From the NCBI GenBank assembly GCA_030447315.1, contig JAUJPD010000001.1, positions 151,891 through 215,890 on the forward strand: a DNA stretch of 64,000 bases, given 5' to 3'. Below, piece by piece: positions 16,947 through 25,768 of the stretch. The translations under genes were made by a program, and so were the position numbers. Origin of the DNA: Actinomycetota bacterium. GTDB lineage: Bacteria; Actinomycetota; CADDZG01; WHSQ01. Under the pieces are notes generated by a model that did not search any database, was not told the DNA's origin, and saw only the letters and a program-made list of their open reading frames with translations. Numbering within the stretch: the stretch's first letter is position 1; every line of letters starts with the position of its first letter.

Positions 16947-18725
16947 TCAGGGGGCCGCCGCGCCTTGCTGCTCGAAGGGCAGAGACAGGTCGCCCTCGGG
17001 ATAGTCGCCGTCACCGAAGGCCTCCAGGTCCTCCGGCGTGAGCGACTGGAAGTAGCCGGTCGAGAAAGCTCCGGCGAACAGCTCCTCGTCGAGGCGCGCT
17101 TCGGGAACCCGATCTGCTCCGGGCCGCCCCTCGGGGATGTTGTCGCCGATCGTGTACGTGCCCACATAGCCCGCGATCTCGGCCATGTCTATGCCTTCTT
17201 CCTCCACCTTCGCGAGGTCGAGATAAACATCGACCGGGGTGACTTTCTCGATGATGTCGCCGAAGCGAGCGACGATGTCGCGCTGCAGCTCCTTGGAGTT
17301 GATCCGCCAGCCGCCATAGTTGTCGGGCAGCGGCTGCTGGCCGTGGTCGGCGCTGATGACGAACATGTACTGGCCCTCGCCGACCGTGCGATCCAGCTCC
17401 CTCTTCATACGCGCGAGCTGACGGTCGGTCTCTCTGATCACATCTTCCTGCTCGGCCTCGAGCATGTTCCAAGCGTGCCCGGCGTAGTCGGGCATCTTCA
17501 TCTCGACCCAGAACATGTCGGTCACAGCGTCGCGCCCGATGTTCTCGTTGCGCATCACATCGATGACCGCGTCGCCTGTGAAGCGAACGAAGGCCGGGGT
17601 GCCTGGGCGCATCAGCGGCTCTTGTAGCTCTTCGAGGGTGTGGCCGTACCAGGTGTCGTCTTCCAGCCCATCGCGAGGATCGAGTTGCTCCTCGTAGCTC
17701 TCCAGGGTGGCGAGATCGGCTTCCTCGAGATAAGAGGGAAGCTCGTAGAAGTCTTCGTTGATGAACCATTCGTTGAGGGGTTCCTTGTCCTCCCCCTCTG
17801 CCTCCCACAGTACGGCGATGTCCTTGTCGCCCCCCTCCCGAAAGGCGCCGTGCCCGATCATGCCGAGGTGCCAGCCTTCGTACGAGACCGTTGCAACGAT
17901 GGGACGGTTTCCGTTCTGCTCATCCCACACCTCCGACACGGTCGGCGCCTCCAGATAGCGTGGGTCGGCGTTCTGCAACCAGGTGTCGGTGTTGCCCTCC
18001 GGCCCCCTCATCTGGTTGCCCGGGATCCCGTGGTCGATCGGGTAGACGCCGGTGCCGAAGGTCGCGTGCAAGGCGCCTGTGATCGAGGGGGCCGAGCCGA
18101 TCGTGGCGTTGGTATAGGTGGTTGAGGCCTCTCGCAGCGAGTCGATGAACGGCCAGGCGTCCGCGTGCTGCTGCAGCGCGTTCCAGCCACCGCCGTCGAT
18201 CACGACGGTGAAGATGACCTTGGGCAGCGGGCAACCGCGAGTCGGAAAGCGATCATCGGCCGCGATGCATCTGGATCCCAGACCGGGCAGAGGGTCGTTG
18301 TCGAAACCCTCGACGCCGAGCACGTCGGCGTAGTACGGGGCGATCTGTGAGATGTCCGTCTCGGCGTCGTTGACCACGCCGGGCTCGACCCGGTTCGGGT
18401 CATGCACGATGATCGGCACACGGGCGAGGTAGTTCCAGGGGTTGGGATGAGACGTGCTGATGGTGGGGGAATCGGTGCCCAGCGTGGTGAGGTCCCATTC
18501 CCCGAGCAAGAAGCTGTGGGGCTTCGGCACCAGCATGACGTCACCCGAACGGCCCGGTACGTGCCCGCGGAACAGGTTCGTCATGACATCCGATCCGATG
18601 GCGGTGGCCATCTCGTCCTCGGTCGGGGCATCGGTTGGGACCCCGGTTTCGGGCCGAAGCGCGTACGCGGACGCCGCGGAGGCCAGCACGGCCACCGCAA
18701 CGACGATCAGGACGCGCTTGGACAA
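16947..18725 (-). CDS. AP-superfamily ectoenzyme, circularly permuted, paralog 3
   Basis: N-terminal FRGHVPGRSGDVMLVPKP...SHPNPWNYLARVPIIVHDPN precedes VIFTVVIDGGGWNALQQHADAWP, SAPSITGALHATFGTGVYPIDHGI, DYAGH, ISADHGQQP. Likely TTG start at 18725. Confidence 0.82.
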   Translation of the reverse strand: MSKRVLIVVAVAVLASAASAYALRPETGVPTDAPTEDEMATAIGSDVMTNLFRGHVPGRSGDVMLVPKPHSFLLGEWDLTTLGTDSPTISTSHPNPWNYLARVPIIVHDPNRVEPGVVNDAETDISQIAPYYADVLGVEGFDNDPLPGLGSRCIAADDRFPTRGCPLPKVIFTVVIDGGGWNALQQHADAWPFIDSLREASTTYTNATIGSAPSITGALHATFGTGVYPIDHGIPGNQMRGPEGNTDTWLQNADPRYLEAPTVSEVWDEQNGNRPIVATVSYEGWHLGMIGHGAFREGGDKDIAVLWEAEGEDKEPLNEWFINEDFYELPSYLEEADLATLESYEEQLDPRDGLEDDTWYGHTLEELQEPLMRPGTPAFVRFTGDAVIDVMRNENIGRDAVTDMFWVEMKMPDYAGHAWNMLEAEQEDVIRETDRQLARMKRELDRTVGEGQYMFVISADHGQQPLPDNYGGWRINSKELQRDIVARFGDIIEKVTPVDVYLDLAKVEEEGIDMAEIAGYVGTYTIGDNIPEGRPGADRVPEARLDEELFAGAFSTGYFQSLTPEDLEAFGDGDYPEGDLSLPFEQQGAAAP

Positions 18726-18856
18726 GGCTCTCTCTCCAGGAAAGGGTGCAGAAGTTCGCCTGAACCCTACCCGTAAGCGGTGGGGGGACCGTGCTACCCT
18801 GACCCCGCCTTGAAAAGGGCACTTGACCTGCACTTTCGCGGCTGGGAGGACACTGG

Positions 18857-19894
18857 ATGGGCTTGAGGATCTTCGGCGCGGCCGTCGCGATCCTGCTCGC
18901 TTACTTCGCCGTCGCTCGCTACCGCAAGGGCCAGCTCCGTCGCGGGGAGATGGTGGTGATCGCCATCGTCACCGGCGGCCTCGCGGTGGCCGCGGCCGCC
19001 CCCAACCTCCTCGATCCGATCCTCGGCGCGCTGGGCTTCGAGCGCGGTGGAGAGCGCCGCATCATCGGCCTGCTCGTGATCTCGAACGTGTTCACTCTTG
19101 GTCTGGTGTTCCGGGGTTTCTCGCGCGACGACACGCTGTCGAAGGAGGTGGGCGACCTCGTCGATCACATGGCGCTCCAGCGGGTCGGAGATGACGCCGC
19201 GCGCGACCTGCAAGGTGCGCTGGCGGTGGTGATGCCGGCGTACAACGAAGCCGACAACATAGGAGCGGTGCTGGGAGAGATGCCGGCCGAGGTCTACGGC
19301 TTACCGGTGCGCCCGATCGTGATCGCAGACGGTTGCACGGACGCAACCGAGGCCGTCGCCACCCGGCTCGGTGCCCTGGTGATCCGGCGCGACCTTCGGC
19401 GCGGCTCCGGCGCTGCCGTCCGCCTCGGTTACACAGCTGCTCTGGGGGCCGGGGCGCGGGCGGTCGTCACCATCGATGCCGACGGCCAGCACGACCCCAA
19501 GGAGATGGAGGCTCTCGTCGAGCCTCTCGTCCACGACCGGGCCGACATGGTCCAGGGCTCTCGCGTCCTGGGGTCATTCGAGATCGAATCGAGCGCCCGG
19601 AAGTGGGGCGTCGCGGTGTTCGCCAGGCTGCTCACCACCCTCGGCCGCACCAGGATCACCGATCCATCGACCGGCTACCGGGCCATCACCTCTCAAGCGT
19701 TGCGGCGTCTCGACCTCAAACAGGACCAGTTCTACGTCTCAGAGGTCATCCTCGACGCCGCTCGCAAGGGTCTCCGGGTGGTCGAGGTCCCGATCACGCT
19801 GCGACGGCGCGCCGGCGGAACGACGAAGAAGCCGACGACGATCCGTTACGCGTGGGGGTTCAGCAAAGCGATAGTCAGAACCTGGCTGCGCTAG
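18857..19894 (+). CDS. DUF2304-type membrane domain fused to family 2 glycosyltransferase
   Basis: N-terminal approx. 100 aa with TM helices resembling DUF2304, then VVMPAYNEADNIGAVLGEMP...VIADGCTDATEAVA...VVTIDADGQHDPKEMEALVEP, a GT2 A-fold. Confidence 0.82.
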   Translation: MGLRIFGAAVAILLAYFAVARYRKGQLRRGEMVVIAIVTGGLAVAAAAPNLLDPILGALGFERGGERRIIGLLVISNVFTLGLVFRGFSRDDTLSKEVGDLVDHMALQRVGDDAARDLQGALAVVMPAYNEADNIGAVLGEMPAEVYGLPVRPIVIADGCTDATEAVATRLGALVIRRDLRRGSGAAVRLGYTAALGAGARAVVTIDADGQHDPKEMEALVEPLVHDRADMVQGSRVLGSFEIESSARKWGVAVFARLLTTLGRTRITDPSTGYRAITSQALRRLDLKQDQFYVSEVILDAARKGLRVVEVPITLRRRAGGTTKKPTTIRYAWGFSKAIVRTWLR

Positions 19895-19933
19895 AGGGCA
19901 GGCCTCCGGAACCATGCAACGAGGCGCCGACGA

Positions 19934-20115
19934 CCGTGCCCTTGGCCCGAGTGACTCAGAACGGTTTGGAGGGAGGGGCGAGGGTCGGCGGCGGCGCCGG
20001 CCCGTGGCTTCGGGACTGTGCAGGGAGGCGCCGACGACCGGCGCGGACCCGTGCCCTTGGCCCGAGTGACTCAGAACGGTTTGGAGGGAGGGGCGAGGGT
20101 CGGCGGCGGCGCCGG
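19934..20115. repeat. 67-bp perfect direct repeat (19934-20000 and 20049-20115)
   Basis: CCGTGCCCTTGGCCCGAGTGACTCAGAACGGTTTGGAGGGAGGGGCGAGGGTCGGCGGCGGCGCCGG is identical in both copies. GAGGCGCCGACGACC also recurs at 19921 and 20025. Confidence 0.9.
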
Positions 20116-20127
20116 GGCCAGCCTGGG

Positions 20128-21195
20128 TCAGATGGCGCCGGTTGACAGGTAGTAGTCCTCGGCCTCGTCATCCCACTCGAGATCGACCACTCCCTTCGCG
20201 CTGCCCGCCTTGACGAACTGGAGGAAGCCGCCGTAACCGAAGTTCTTCTCGCTGAATCCAGGATCTCGCTTGCGGAGCTCGTTCTTCAGCCCCGATAGCG
20301 GCGGCGCACCGGTGCGCTGCTCGAGCTCTGTCACCACGTCTTTGAGCAACGTGAACGCGTCTTCCTCACCACCACCTTCCGCCGGCAGGTCGACGATGGG
20401 GTCCCCCTCCGCACTGCCCACTCTCAACTCGATGACGCCGATGGTCTCCAGGTGCCGCATCAGCTCGCCCCAGGTACGGAAGCCGTAATCGCTCTCGGAG
20501 AAGGTGGGGTCTTTGCGCAACAGCACCCGCTTGATCATGGAAGACAGCGCCGGGCCGTTGGATGAACGCTGAAGGCCGACCAGTGTGGCGGCCACTTTGC
20601 GGGCGATGTCCCCCAGGTCGGATGTCGCTTCGTCCTCGTCCGCGGCGACCGCCGCTTCGCCGTTGCCCTGGGGCTTCGCTTTCTTCTTGTGCCGGTTCGG
20701 AAGACCCTTAGCGCCTGAGGGACCGACCAGTCGGCCGTAGAAGAGGAACTCGTCGCAAGCACCGGGCAGGAGGTCGGAGGTCGAGCCCTCGACCCCGACA
20801 CCGATCACGCGCCGGTTGAGCTCTCGCAGCTTCAGAACCAACGGCGTGAAGTCCGAGTCTCCGGATGCGATCACGTAGGTCGTGATGAAATCACGCTGGA
20901 AAGCAAGCTCGATGGCGTCGACCGCCAGCTTTATGTCCGCTGCGTTCTTTCGAACCATCCCGGTTCGTTGAGGGATCTCGATCATCTCGATCCGCTGAGC
21001 CACCACGCCCTGCCGGTGTTCGGCGAAGAGGTTCCAGTCGGCGTACGCCTTGCGGACGACCACCCGGCCGCGCTCTGACAGGGCGTCCATGATCACCGAC
21101 ATGTCTAGGACCCCGCCTCGGTCCCTGGCCCCCAGCGCGAGGTTCTCGAAGTCCAAGAAGAGAGCTATCCGTTCCTCGTCGTTATTGACGGCCAT
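20128..21195 (-). CDS. NYN-domain (LabA-like PIN) ribonuclease with two OST-HTH/LOTUS-like domains
   Basis: IALFLDFENLALGA...RKNAADIKLAVDAIELAF...VIASGDSDFTPLVLKLRELNRRVIGVG; two copies of the (K)xxLxxRDPxFSExxYGFxxxxxLxxxxxxxGxxxL pattern in the C-terminal half. Confidence 0.88.
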   Translation of the reverse strand: MAVNNDEERIALFLDFENLALGARDRGGVLDMSVIMDALSERGRVVVRKAYADWNLFAEHRQGVVAQRIEMIEIPQRTGMVRKNAADIKLAVDAIELAFQRDFITTYVIASGDSDFTPLVLKLRELNRRVIGVGVEGSTSDLLPGACDEFLFYGRLVGPSGAKGLPNRHKKKAKPQGNGEAAVAADEDEATSDLGDIARKVAATLVGLQRSSNGPALSSMIKRVLLRKDPTFSESDYGFRTWGELMRHLETIGVIELRVGSAEGDPIVDLPAEGGGEEDAFTLLKDVVTELEQRTGAPPLSGLKNELRKRDPGFSEKNFGYGGFLQFVKAGSAKGVVDLEWDDEAEDYYLSTGAI

Positions 21196-22384
21196 CTAGG
21201 TCTACCTCCTGAACGTAGGGGGGCGAGTCGACGACCTGGAGGGCGATCTCGCCACGAGCGAGACCGACCACCGCATCTCCGGCCATCTGTCTGCGCCATC
21301 CTCGCAATAATCGATGGTTCTTCTCATCCTCCGAATCTGAAAGGACATCAGCCAACAGCGCTTCTAGCTCTGCGCGCGTCATGACGACCTCGGTCGCGAT
21401 CGATGCACGTTCGCATCTCGCGCGGACGAGCGCATCGGCAAGCCCCGAGATCATCCGCGCTCGGACCTGTACCGAGCGCGGAGGTGTGTTGTCCATCTCC
21501 ACCTTGGGAGCCTTGCGACCGCGTTCGATCGCAGCAAGCATCTCGGCCCCCGAGCGGTCTACCTCCTTGGGATTGAGCCCGCGGATGTTCCGCAACGCCG
21601 AGGTGGTCGAGGGCGCACGCCGCGCCAGCTCGACGAGAGTTGGGTCCTTCAGCACCCATCCACGCGGTAGATCGCGCCGAGCCGCGGTCTCCTCCCGCCA
21701 CAGCGCCAGCTCACGAAGAACCGCCGCCTGGTGTCCGCGCAGGGTTCCGCGCCCGGTCACCTTCTTCCACACCCGTTCGACGTCGACCCCGTAAGCATCG
21801 GGCCGCTCCAGGTCGCGCAGCTCCTCTTGCACCCACTCCAAGCGACCCAGCTCGGTGAGCTTCGCCTTCAAGCGCTCCGCGACGCCGGGCAGGTAGCGAA
21901 CGTCGTCGGCGGCGTACCTCGTCTGCGATGCGGTTAAAGGACGCTGGCACCAATCCGTGTAGGACTCGCCCTTCTCCAGCGGGAGACCCAAGACCATCTC
22001 GACCAGCCGCCCATAGGGAAGCGACGAGCCGAACCCTGCGAAGGCCGCCGCGATCTGAACGTCGAAGACATTGGCGGGAAGACAACCGTAAGCCTCGTTG
22101 AATATCTCGAGATCTTGCTTGCCGGCGTGAACCAGCACCTCGATCGCCGGATCGGCGATGCAGTCGGCGAGCGGGGCGAGGTCCAGGTTCGACAGAGGGT
22201 CGAGCAAGAAGATGTGATCGAGAGCTGCGACTTGCACCAGACAAAGACGGGCGCGGTAGGTCTTCTCGCGCATGAACTCCGTATCCAGCGCCATGGTTCC
22301 CGCAGAACGGACGGCGTCCAGCGCGTGTTGCAGCTCTGCTTCCGACGTGACCAGGTCACCCCTGCCCGTTTTCGTGTGCGACAT
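21182..22384 (-). CDS. rnd: Ribonuclease D
   Basis: MALDTEFMREKTYRARLCLVQVA, LVHAGKQDLEIF, FDVQIAAAFAGFGSSLPYGRLVEMVLG, SYTDWCQRPLTASQTRYAADDVRYLP, HRDC-like C-terminus. Confidence 0.92.
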   Translation of the reverse strand: MSHTKTGRGDLVTSEAELQHALDAVRSAGTMALDTEFMREKTYRARLCLVQVAALDHIFLLDPLSNLDLAPLADCIADPAIEVLVHAGKQDLEIFNEAYGCLPANVFDVQIAAAFAGFGSSLPYGRLVEMVLGLPLEKGESYTDWCQRPLTASQTRYAADDVRYLPGVAERLKAKLTELGRLEWVQEELRDLERPDAYGVDVERVWKKVTGRGTLRGHQAAVLRELALWREETAARRDLPRGWVLKDPTLVELARRAPSTTSALRNIRGLNPKEVDRSGAEMLAAIERGRKAPKVEMDNTPPRSVQVRARMISGLADALVRARCERASIATEVVMTRAELEALLADVLSDSEDEKNHRLLRGWRRQMAGDAVVGLARGEIALQVVDSPPYVQEVDLDGRQ

Positions 22385-23538
22385 CAGGATTCCGGCAGAC
22401 CGAGCTCCCGCGCGATCAGGATCCTCATCACTTCGGACGTTCCCTCGCCGATCTCTAGGATCTTCGAGTCGCGGAAGTGACGGCACACCGGGAACTCCTC
22501 GATGTATCCGTAGCCTCCGTGAACCTGGACGGCATCGCGGGCGCAATCCACCGCGATCTTCGAGGCGTACAGCTTCGCCATCGCGGCCTCTTTCTTGTAA
22601 GGACGCCCCATCGACTCGAGCCACGCGGCGCGGTAGTAAGACTGCCGAGCCAGCTCCACCTTCGTGGCCATGTCGGCGATCATGAACTGCAGACCTTGGA
22701 AGCTCCCGATCGAGCGACCGAAAGCCTTGCGTTCGGCTGCGTACTTCAGGCTCTCGTCGAGACAACCCTGTGCCAGACCAACCGCGAGCGCCGCGATCGC
22801 GATGCGTCCATCGTCCAAGATCTTCAGGAAGTTCGAAAAGCCCCGGCCGCGCTCACCGAGCAGGTTCTCTTCCGGCACCCTGCAGTCACTGAAGGACAGC
22901 TCGTGGGTGTCGGAGTGATGCCATCCCATCTTGCGATAGGCCGCGCCTACTTGGAAGCCCGGCGTACCGGTCGGGACGATGATCGCCGAGATCTCCTTGC
23001 GGCCGTTGTTCTGAGCGGTGATGGCCGTCGCGGTCACGAACGAGGTGATGGGCGTGCCGGAATTCGTGATGAACGACTTGGACCCGTTGAGCACCCAGTG
23101 GCCGTCGTCGAGCGTGGCCGTCGTACGCGTCCCGCCGGCGTCGGAACCTGCCTCGGGCTCGGTCAATCCGAAGCCGGCCAGGCTCTCGCCGGCGGCGAGC
23201 GACGGCAGCCATCTCTGCTTCTGCTCCTCGGTCCCGAAGCGGTAGATCGGCATCGCCCCCAGGCCTACCGCCGCCTCCAGGGTGATGGCGAGAGAGGAGT
23301 CGACCCGGGCCAGCTCCTCGATCGCGAGACAGAGAGTGAGGAAGTCGCCCCCCGACCCGCCGTATTCCTCGGGGAACGGGAGGCCGAAGAGACCGAGCTC
23401 GGCCATCTGGGCCACGGCCTCCATCGGGAGCTCGCCGGCTTCGTCCCAGCGCTCCGCGTGCGGACGGATGGCATCGTCGACGAAGGCCCGGACGACCTTT
23501 TGGAAATCCTGTTGCTCGGGAGCTAGGTCCAGGTCCAT
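22384..23538 (-). CDS. Acyl-CoA dehydrogenase
   Basis: Full-length ACAD: GFGLTEPEAGSDAGGTRTTA, NGSKSFITNSG, QVHGGYGYIEEFPVCRHFRDSKILEIGEGTSEVMRILIAR. Confidence 0.93.
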   Translation of the reverse strand: MDLDLAPEQQDFQKVVRAFVDDAIRPHAERWDEAGELPMEAVAQMAELGLFGLPFPEEYGGSGGDFLTLCLAIEELARVDSSLAITLEAAVGLGAMPIYRFGTEEQKQRWLPSLAAGESLAGFGLTEPEAGSDAGGTRTTATLDDGHWVLNGSKSFITNSGTPITSFVTATAITAQNNGRKEISAIIVPTGTPGFQVGAAYRKMGWHHSDTHELSFSDCRVPEENLLGERGRGFSNFLKILDDGRIAIAALAVGLAQGCLDESLKYAAERKAFGRSIGSFQGLQFMIADMATKVELARQSYYRAAWLESMGRPYKKEAAMAKLYASKIAVDCARDAVQVHGGYGYIEEFPVCRHFRDSKILEIGEGTSEVMRILIARELGLPES

Positions 23539-23566
23539 GCAAGGGAGCCTAGCCGCCCCTACCCCT

Positions 23567-25699
23567 CTAGCAGCTGGACCTGCGGTCTCGCCCGGGGCCT
23601 CCGTTGCAACGGTCGCGGCCTGCTTCTCCGAAGAGGGAGTCGTTGCCGCTCTGGCCCTCGAGCCTGTCGTCGCCCTTGCCGCCCCTGAGGGTGTCGTTGC
23701 CGGCGGCTCCCTGGATCACGTCGGAACCTTCGTTCGCCTGGACGAAATCCGAACCCTTGTCGGCGAAGATCCGGTCGTTGCCGCCACCACCGAAGATCCG
23801 GTCGTTGCCCGCCAGCCCGCAGATGACCTCGCTCTTTCCGGTCCCTCGCAAGGTTTCGCCACCGGCAGTTCCTGCGATGTCACAGCGAACCGAACCGAAG
23901 GTGATCTGGACCACGTCCGTGTTGTCGGGCTCGGCCGCTCCCGGCGCGGTTACCTCATCCAGGCCCTCGGCCGTGTCGGCCTCCGTGGTCGAGTTGTCGT
24001 TGTCCGCATCGATCCAGGCGCGATAGGTGGTGACTCCCTGGAGGTCGGTCGTGCCGATTCCACGGGGGCCGTGGGTGAAAGAGCACCGGCCCGTCGCGCC
24101 CGTGACGCAGGAGAAATCGGGTTGGAAGGCGGCATCGGCGGCATCGGGGTCGTTCACTCCGGTGGCCTCGGCATCGATCTCGGCTCCGGCGACCGCTATG
24201 CCCGATGAGTCCGTGGCCGAACACGTGATCACAGGAGACGTGTTGCGGCGCGCGGTTCCTCGTTCCGGAACACAGTCCAGTGTTGTTGCAGCGGTGGGGT
24301 TCTGCCAGATCTTCTGAACGACGTCGACGTCATCGTCGAAAGGTTCGGCCCTGTCGGGTGAGCCCGCGGTGTCATCCGCATCGGACAGTCCCTCACCGTC
24401 GCAGGTCCCGTTGTTGTTGGTGCCGGAGAAGGTGGGGGCCGTGCCGATCCAAACGCACATGAGGTCTGTTCCCGGCACCGCGCTCTGCGAATAGGTGACC
24501 GTGCAGGTCGCATCGTTGACGGTGGTGCAGGTGAGGTCGGGGGTCGCCGGGGTGCCGCGATCGGTGTCGCTAGGCGAGCCCCGGAAGAACTCGAGATTGA
24601 CGGTTGTGGAGCCGTTGAAGGGGGCTCCGAACTGGTCGTAGACGGTAGCGGTTACCTCGTGTGTTCCGAACCCGCTGGTTGCGGTCTCGGGCTCGGCATC
24701 CAGCCCGGCCGCTCTGCGTGTCTCCCACGTCTTCTCCACGACATCCGCGAGGTCGTTGCCGATGTCGCTGCCGGCCCCTTCCTGGGTCTCGTCGGTCTCC
24801 TGGCTCTCGCCGGTCTCCTCATCAGCACACAGTGCTTGGCCCTCCTCCGGGGTGCCGACCCAGAAGCAGATCACCGCGGTGCCGGCCTCGGCCTCGTTCT
24901 GGGTCACCGTGATCGTGCATTCTCCGACGGCCGATCCCTGGGTGCCGTCACCGGTCGTGCAACGGTAGTCGGGGCTCTCATAGGAGGCCCCATCGGCGAC
25001 GTCCGGATCGTTGATGCCGTTCGTCACCTCCGCTTTGACGACGACGTCCGCGTCGGGGCGGCCGGTGGTACTGGTGAGCCTGCAGGTGTAGACCTCGTTG
25101 CTCACCGCGCCCCCGCCGGAGGGGTTCGTGTTGCGTTCGGTGTCCGGGCCCTCCGCATCGTCACAATCGAGTGAGCCCGTACCCCATAGGACCTCGACCG
25201 CGTCCGTGCAGTCGGGCTCGCCGTCGGCGGCTGCGCCTTGAGAGTTAGTGCCGCCACCGCCTGCATTCCGGTACTCGTTGCGACCCTCGGTCCGATCCGC
25301 TTCGACGGTCGCGTCGCGACCATCGTGGTCGATCCAGCCGCGCCACAGGTCGCGTCCCGTGATGCTCCCGGTGTAAGAGACGCTGCATGACCTCTCGCCC
25401 GAGGGGATCGTGCAGGTGAGGTCCGGTGAGTCGAGCGTGGTGCCGTCGTCGTCGTTCACACCGTTCTGGTTCTCGAAGTCGATGTTGATGGAGCCCTGTT
25501 CGACGGTAACGAGACGGCTCAGCTCCGCCGTCATCGTGTGGGTCGAGCCGAGCGGCGGCGAGGCCGATTCGGGCCGCACGTTGAGCGTGGCCTCCCCGTG
25601 GTTGGCGAGCGCGGGTGGCGCCAGGGGCACCATCACCGCAAGCACGCAAAGCACAGTAAGGAGTGCTCCGCTCCTCGGACGACGGGTCGTGTGCTCCAT
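23567..25699 (-). CDS. Secreted multi-domain repeat protein with C-terminal RTX-like calcium-binding nonapeptides
   Basis: Signal peptide; several Ig-like repeats with paired Cys; C-terminal nine-residue ladder GNDRIFGGG GNDRIFADK GSDFVQANE GSDVIQGAA GNDTLRGGK GDDRLEGQS GNDSLFGEA. Confidence 0.85.
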   Translation of the reverse strand: MEHTTRRPRSGALLTVLCVLAVMVPLAPPALANHGEATLNVRPESASPPLGSTHTMTAELSRLVTVEQGSINIDFENQNGVNDDDGTTLDSPDLTCTIPSGERSCSVSYTGSITGRDLWRGWIDHDGRDATVEADRTEGRNEYRNAGGGGTNSQGAAADGEPDCTDAVEVLWGTGSLDCDDAEGPDTERNTNPSGGGAVSNEVYTCRLTSTTGRPDADVVVKAEVTNGINDPDVADGASYESPDYRCTTGDGTQGSAVGECTITVTQNEAEAGTAVICFWVGTPEEGQALCADEETGESQETDETQEGAGSDIGNDLADVVEKTWETRRAAGLDAEPETATSGFGTHEVTATVYDQFGAPFNGSTTVNLEFFRGSPSDTDRGTPATPDLTCTTVNDATCTVTYSQSAVPGTDLMCVWIGTAPTFSGTNNNGTCDGEGLSDADDTAGSPDRAEPFDDDVDVVQKIWQNPTAATTLDCVPERGTARRNTSPVITCSATDSSGIAVAGAEIDAEATGVNDPDAADAAFQPDFSCVTGATGRCSFTHGPRGIGTTDLQGVTTYRAWIDADNDNSTTEADTAEGLDEVTAPGAAEPDNTDVVQITFGSVRCDIAGTAGGETLRGTGKSEVICGLAGNDRIFGGGGNDRIFADKGSDFVQANEGSDVIQGAAGNDTLRGGKGDDRLEGQSGNDSLFGEAGRDRCNGGPGRDRRSSC

Positions 25700-25768
25700 G
25701 AGTTTCCCCCCTCGTAGATCCGGCCTCACCAGACATAACGGCCGAAAAACCAACAAGTTGCTCGGGGA

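Noticed and set aside
19921-20115. Possible CRISPR array from the 67-bp repeats
   Set aside because: Only two copies, repeats too long, no regular spacers and no cas genes nearby.
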